Source: Shimazuella kribbensis DSM 45090 (GTDB lineage Bacteria; Bacillota; Bacilli; Thermoactinomycetales; Thermoactinomycetaceae). Taken from it: DNA of 44,498 nt. Below the pieces are notes generated by a model that saw only the letters and a program-made list of their open reading frames with translations, was not told where the DNA came from and made no database searches. A program made the translations under genes and the position numbers. Below, piece after piece: positions 44,285 to 44,498 of the stretch; within the stretch, counting starts at the first letter, position 1, and each line of letters opens with the position of its first letter. The stretch covers positions 169 to 44,666 of the forward strand of contig NZ_ATZF01000004.1 of NCBI RefSeq assembly GCF_000428065.1, given 5' to 3'.

Positions 44285-44498
44285 CTAGAAGCCGCCACCA
44301 CTGTCAGAGCTGAAGGAAGAGCTGGAACCACTGTCGTAGCTGGAGCTACTGCTGGAGCTGGAACCACTGTCATAGCTGGAGCTACTGCTGGAGCCGGGGC
44401 CACTGTCGTAGCTGGGGCCACTGTCGTAGCTGGGGCCACTGTCGTAGCTGGGGCCACTGTCGTAGCTGGGGCCACTGTCGTAGCTGGGGCCACTGTCG
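44285..44498 (-). CDS. Ser/Tyr/Gly repeat protein, C-terminal part
   Basis: Minus-strand frame that enters from the window edge and ends at TAG 44285-44287. It starts with five exact copies of the hexapeptide DSGPSY (18-bp DNA repeat). It then passes through imperfect units (DSGPGSSSSSY, DSGSSSSSSSY, DSGSSSSFSS) to the end DSGGGF. Each unit keeps D-S-G and most end in Tyr. Such Ser/Gly/Tyr low-complexity tails occur in surface, adhesive or spore proteins and at the ends of some membrane proteins. The N-terminal part is outside the window, so family and topology are unknown. Confidence 0.65.
   Translation of the reverse strand, partial: DSGPSYDSGPSYDSGPSYDSGPSYDSGPSYDSGPGSSSSSSYDSGSSSSSSSSYDSGSSSSFSSDSGGGF

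Noticed and set aside
44269-44493. Alternative minus-strand frame rich in APATTVAP
   Set aside because: It is the same repeat read in another frame. The DSGPSY frame ends cleanly at TAG 44285 ahead of the terminator, and its sequence decays in a protein-like way.
44285-44498. Regular 18-bp repeats that could suggest a CRISPR array or satellite
   Set aside because: The units abut without spacers and translate as DSGPSY in one frame that ends at a stop followed by a terminator, so they are coding repeats.

Overview
The window looks like a chromosomal segment of an AT-rich, endospore-forming Gram-positive bacterium of the order Bacillales. The evidence is the order rpoE - pyrG - spo0F - fbaA - tal - glpX - rho - rpmE, Shine-Dalgarno sites of the AGGAGG type, frequent TTG/GTG starts, a B. 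subtilis-type pyrG attenuator and CcpA-like cre sites. The gene complement would fit a Thermoactinomycetaceae member, but that family assignment is inference from memory and not proven by the sequence.

Layout. 1-291 is the 3' end of an IS200/IS605-type element (TnpB tail plus omegaRNA/right end). 447-8958 is one long acyl-CoA operon: thiolase, 3-hydroxybutyryl-CoA dehydrogenase, two acyl-CoA dehydrogenases, a MeaB-type GTPase and the fused isobutyryl-CoA mutase IcmF, with a cre site ahead of it. 9.1-17.1 kb is accessory. It holds a decayed recombinase, a PadR regulator with three tandem DUF1048 paralogues, a drug-type ABC exporter, a second ABC system (MacB-like ATPase plus FtsX-like permease) and a GC-rich SPFH protein. 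17.2-22.2 kb holds a VOC protein, an Lrp regulator, rpoE, pyrG and an FAD dehydrogenase. 22.2-28.9 kb carries small orphan genes, ribU under an FMN riboswitch, yfhO, an oxidase subunit IV and panE. 29.2-34.9 kb is the core spo0F...rho block, but with lysine-fermentation genes kal and kce after spo0F and no murA between tal and glpX. 35-38.5 kb has a repeat protein, a LysM/M23 peptidase, a tiny membrane protein, a defective IS200/IS605 element and rpmE. 38.6-44.5 kb has pabB-pabC, several odd short genes, a MarR regulator with three palindromic boxes, three micro-ORFs, an NAD(P)H oxidoreductase, a gdhA interrupted by a stop codon, and the end of a Ser/Tyr/Gly repeat protein.

How the genes may fit together. 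Kce makes acetoacetyl-CoA and 3-aminobutyryl-CoA, and Kal converts the latter to crotonyl-CoA. Thiolase, the dehydrogenases and IcmF could handle those products, so branched-chain and C4 acyl-CoA metabolism is a theme (inference). The least explained parts are on the minus strand: several short, GC-rich genes, four of them ending in strong hairpins, most containing GCTGGG or GCCCAGC. Another is the MarR-box micro-ORF region at 41.8-42.06 kb, where one 15-residue peptide resembles the tail of the epipeptide precursor YydF.
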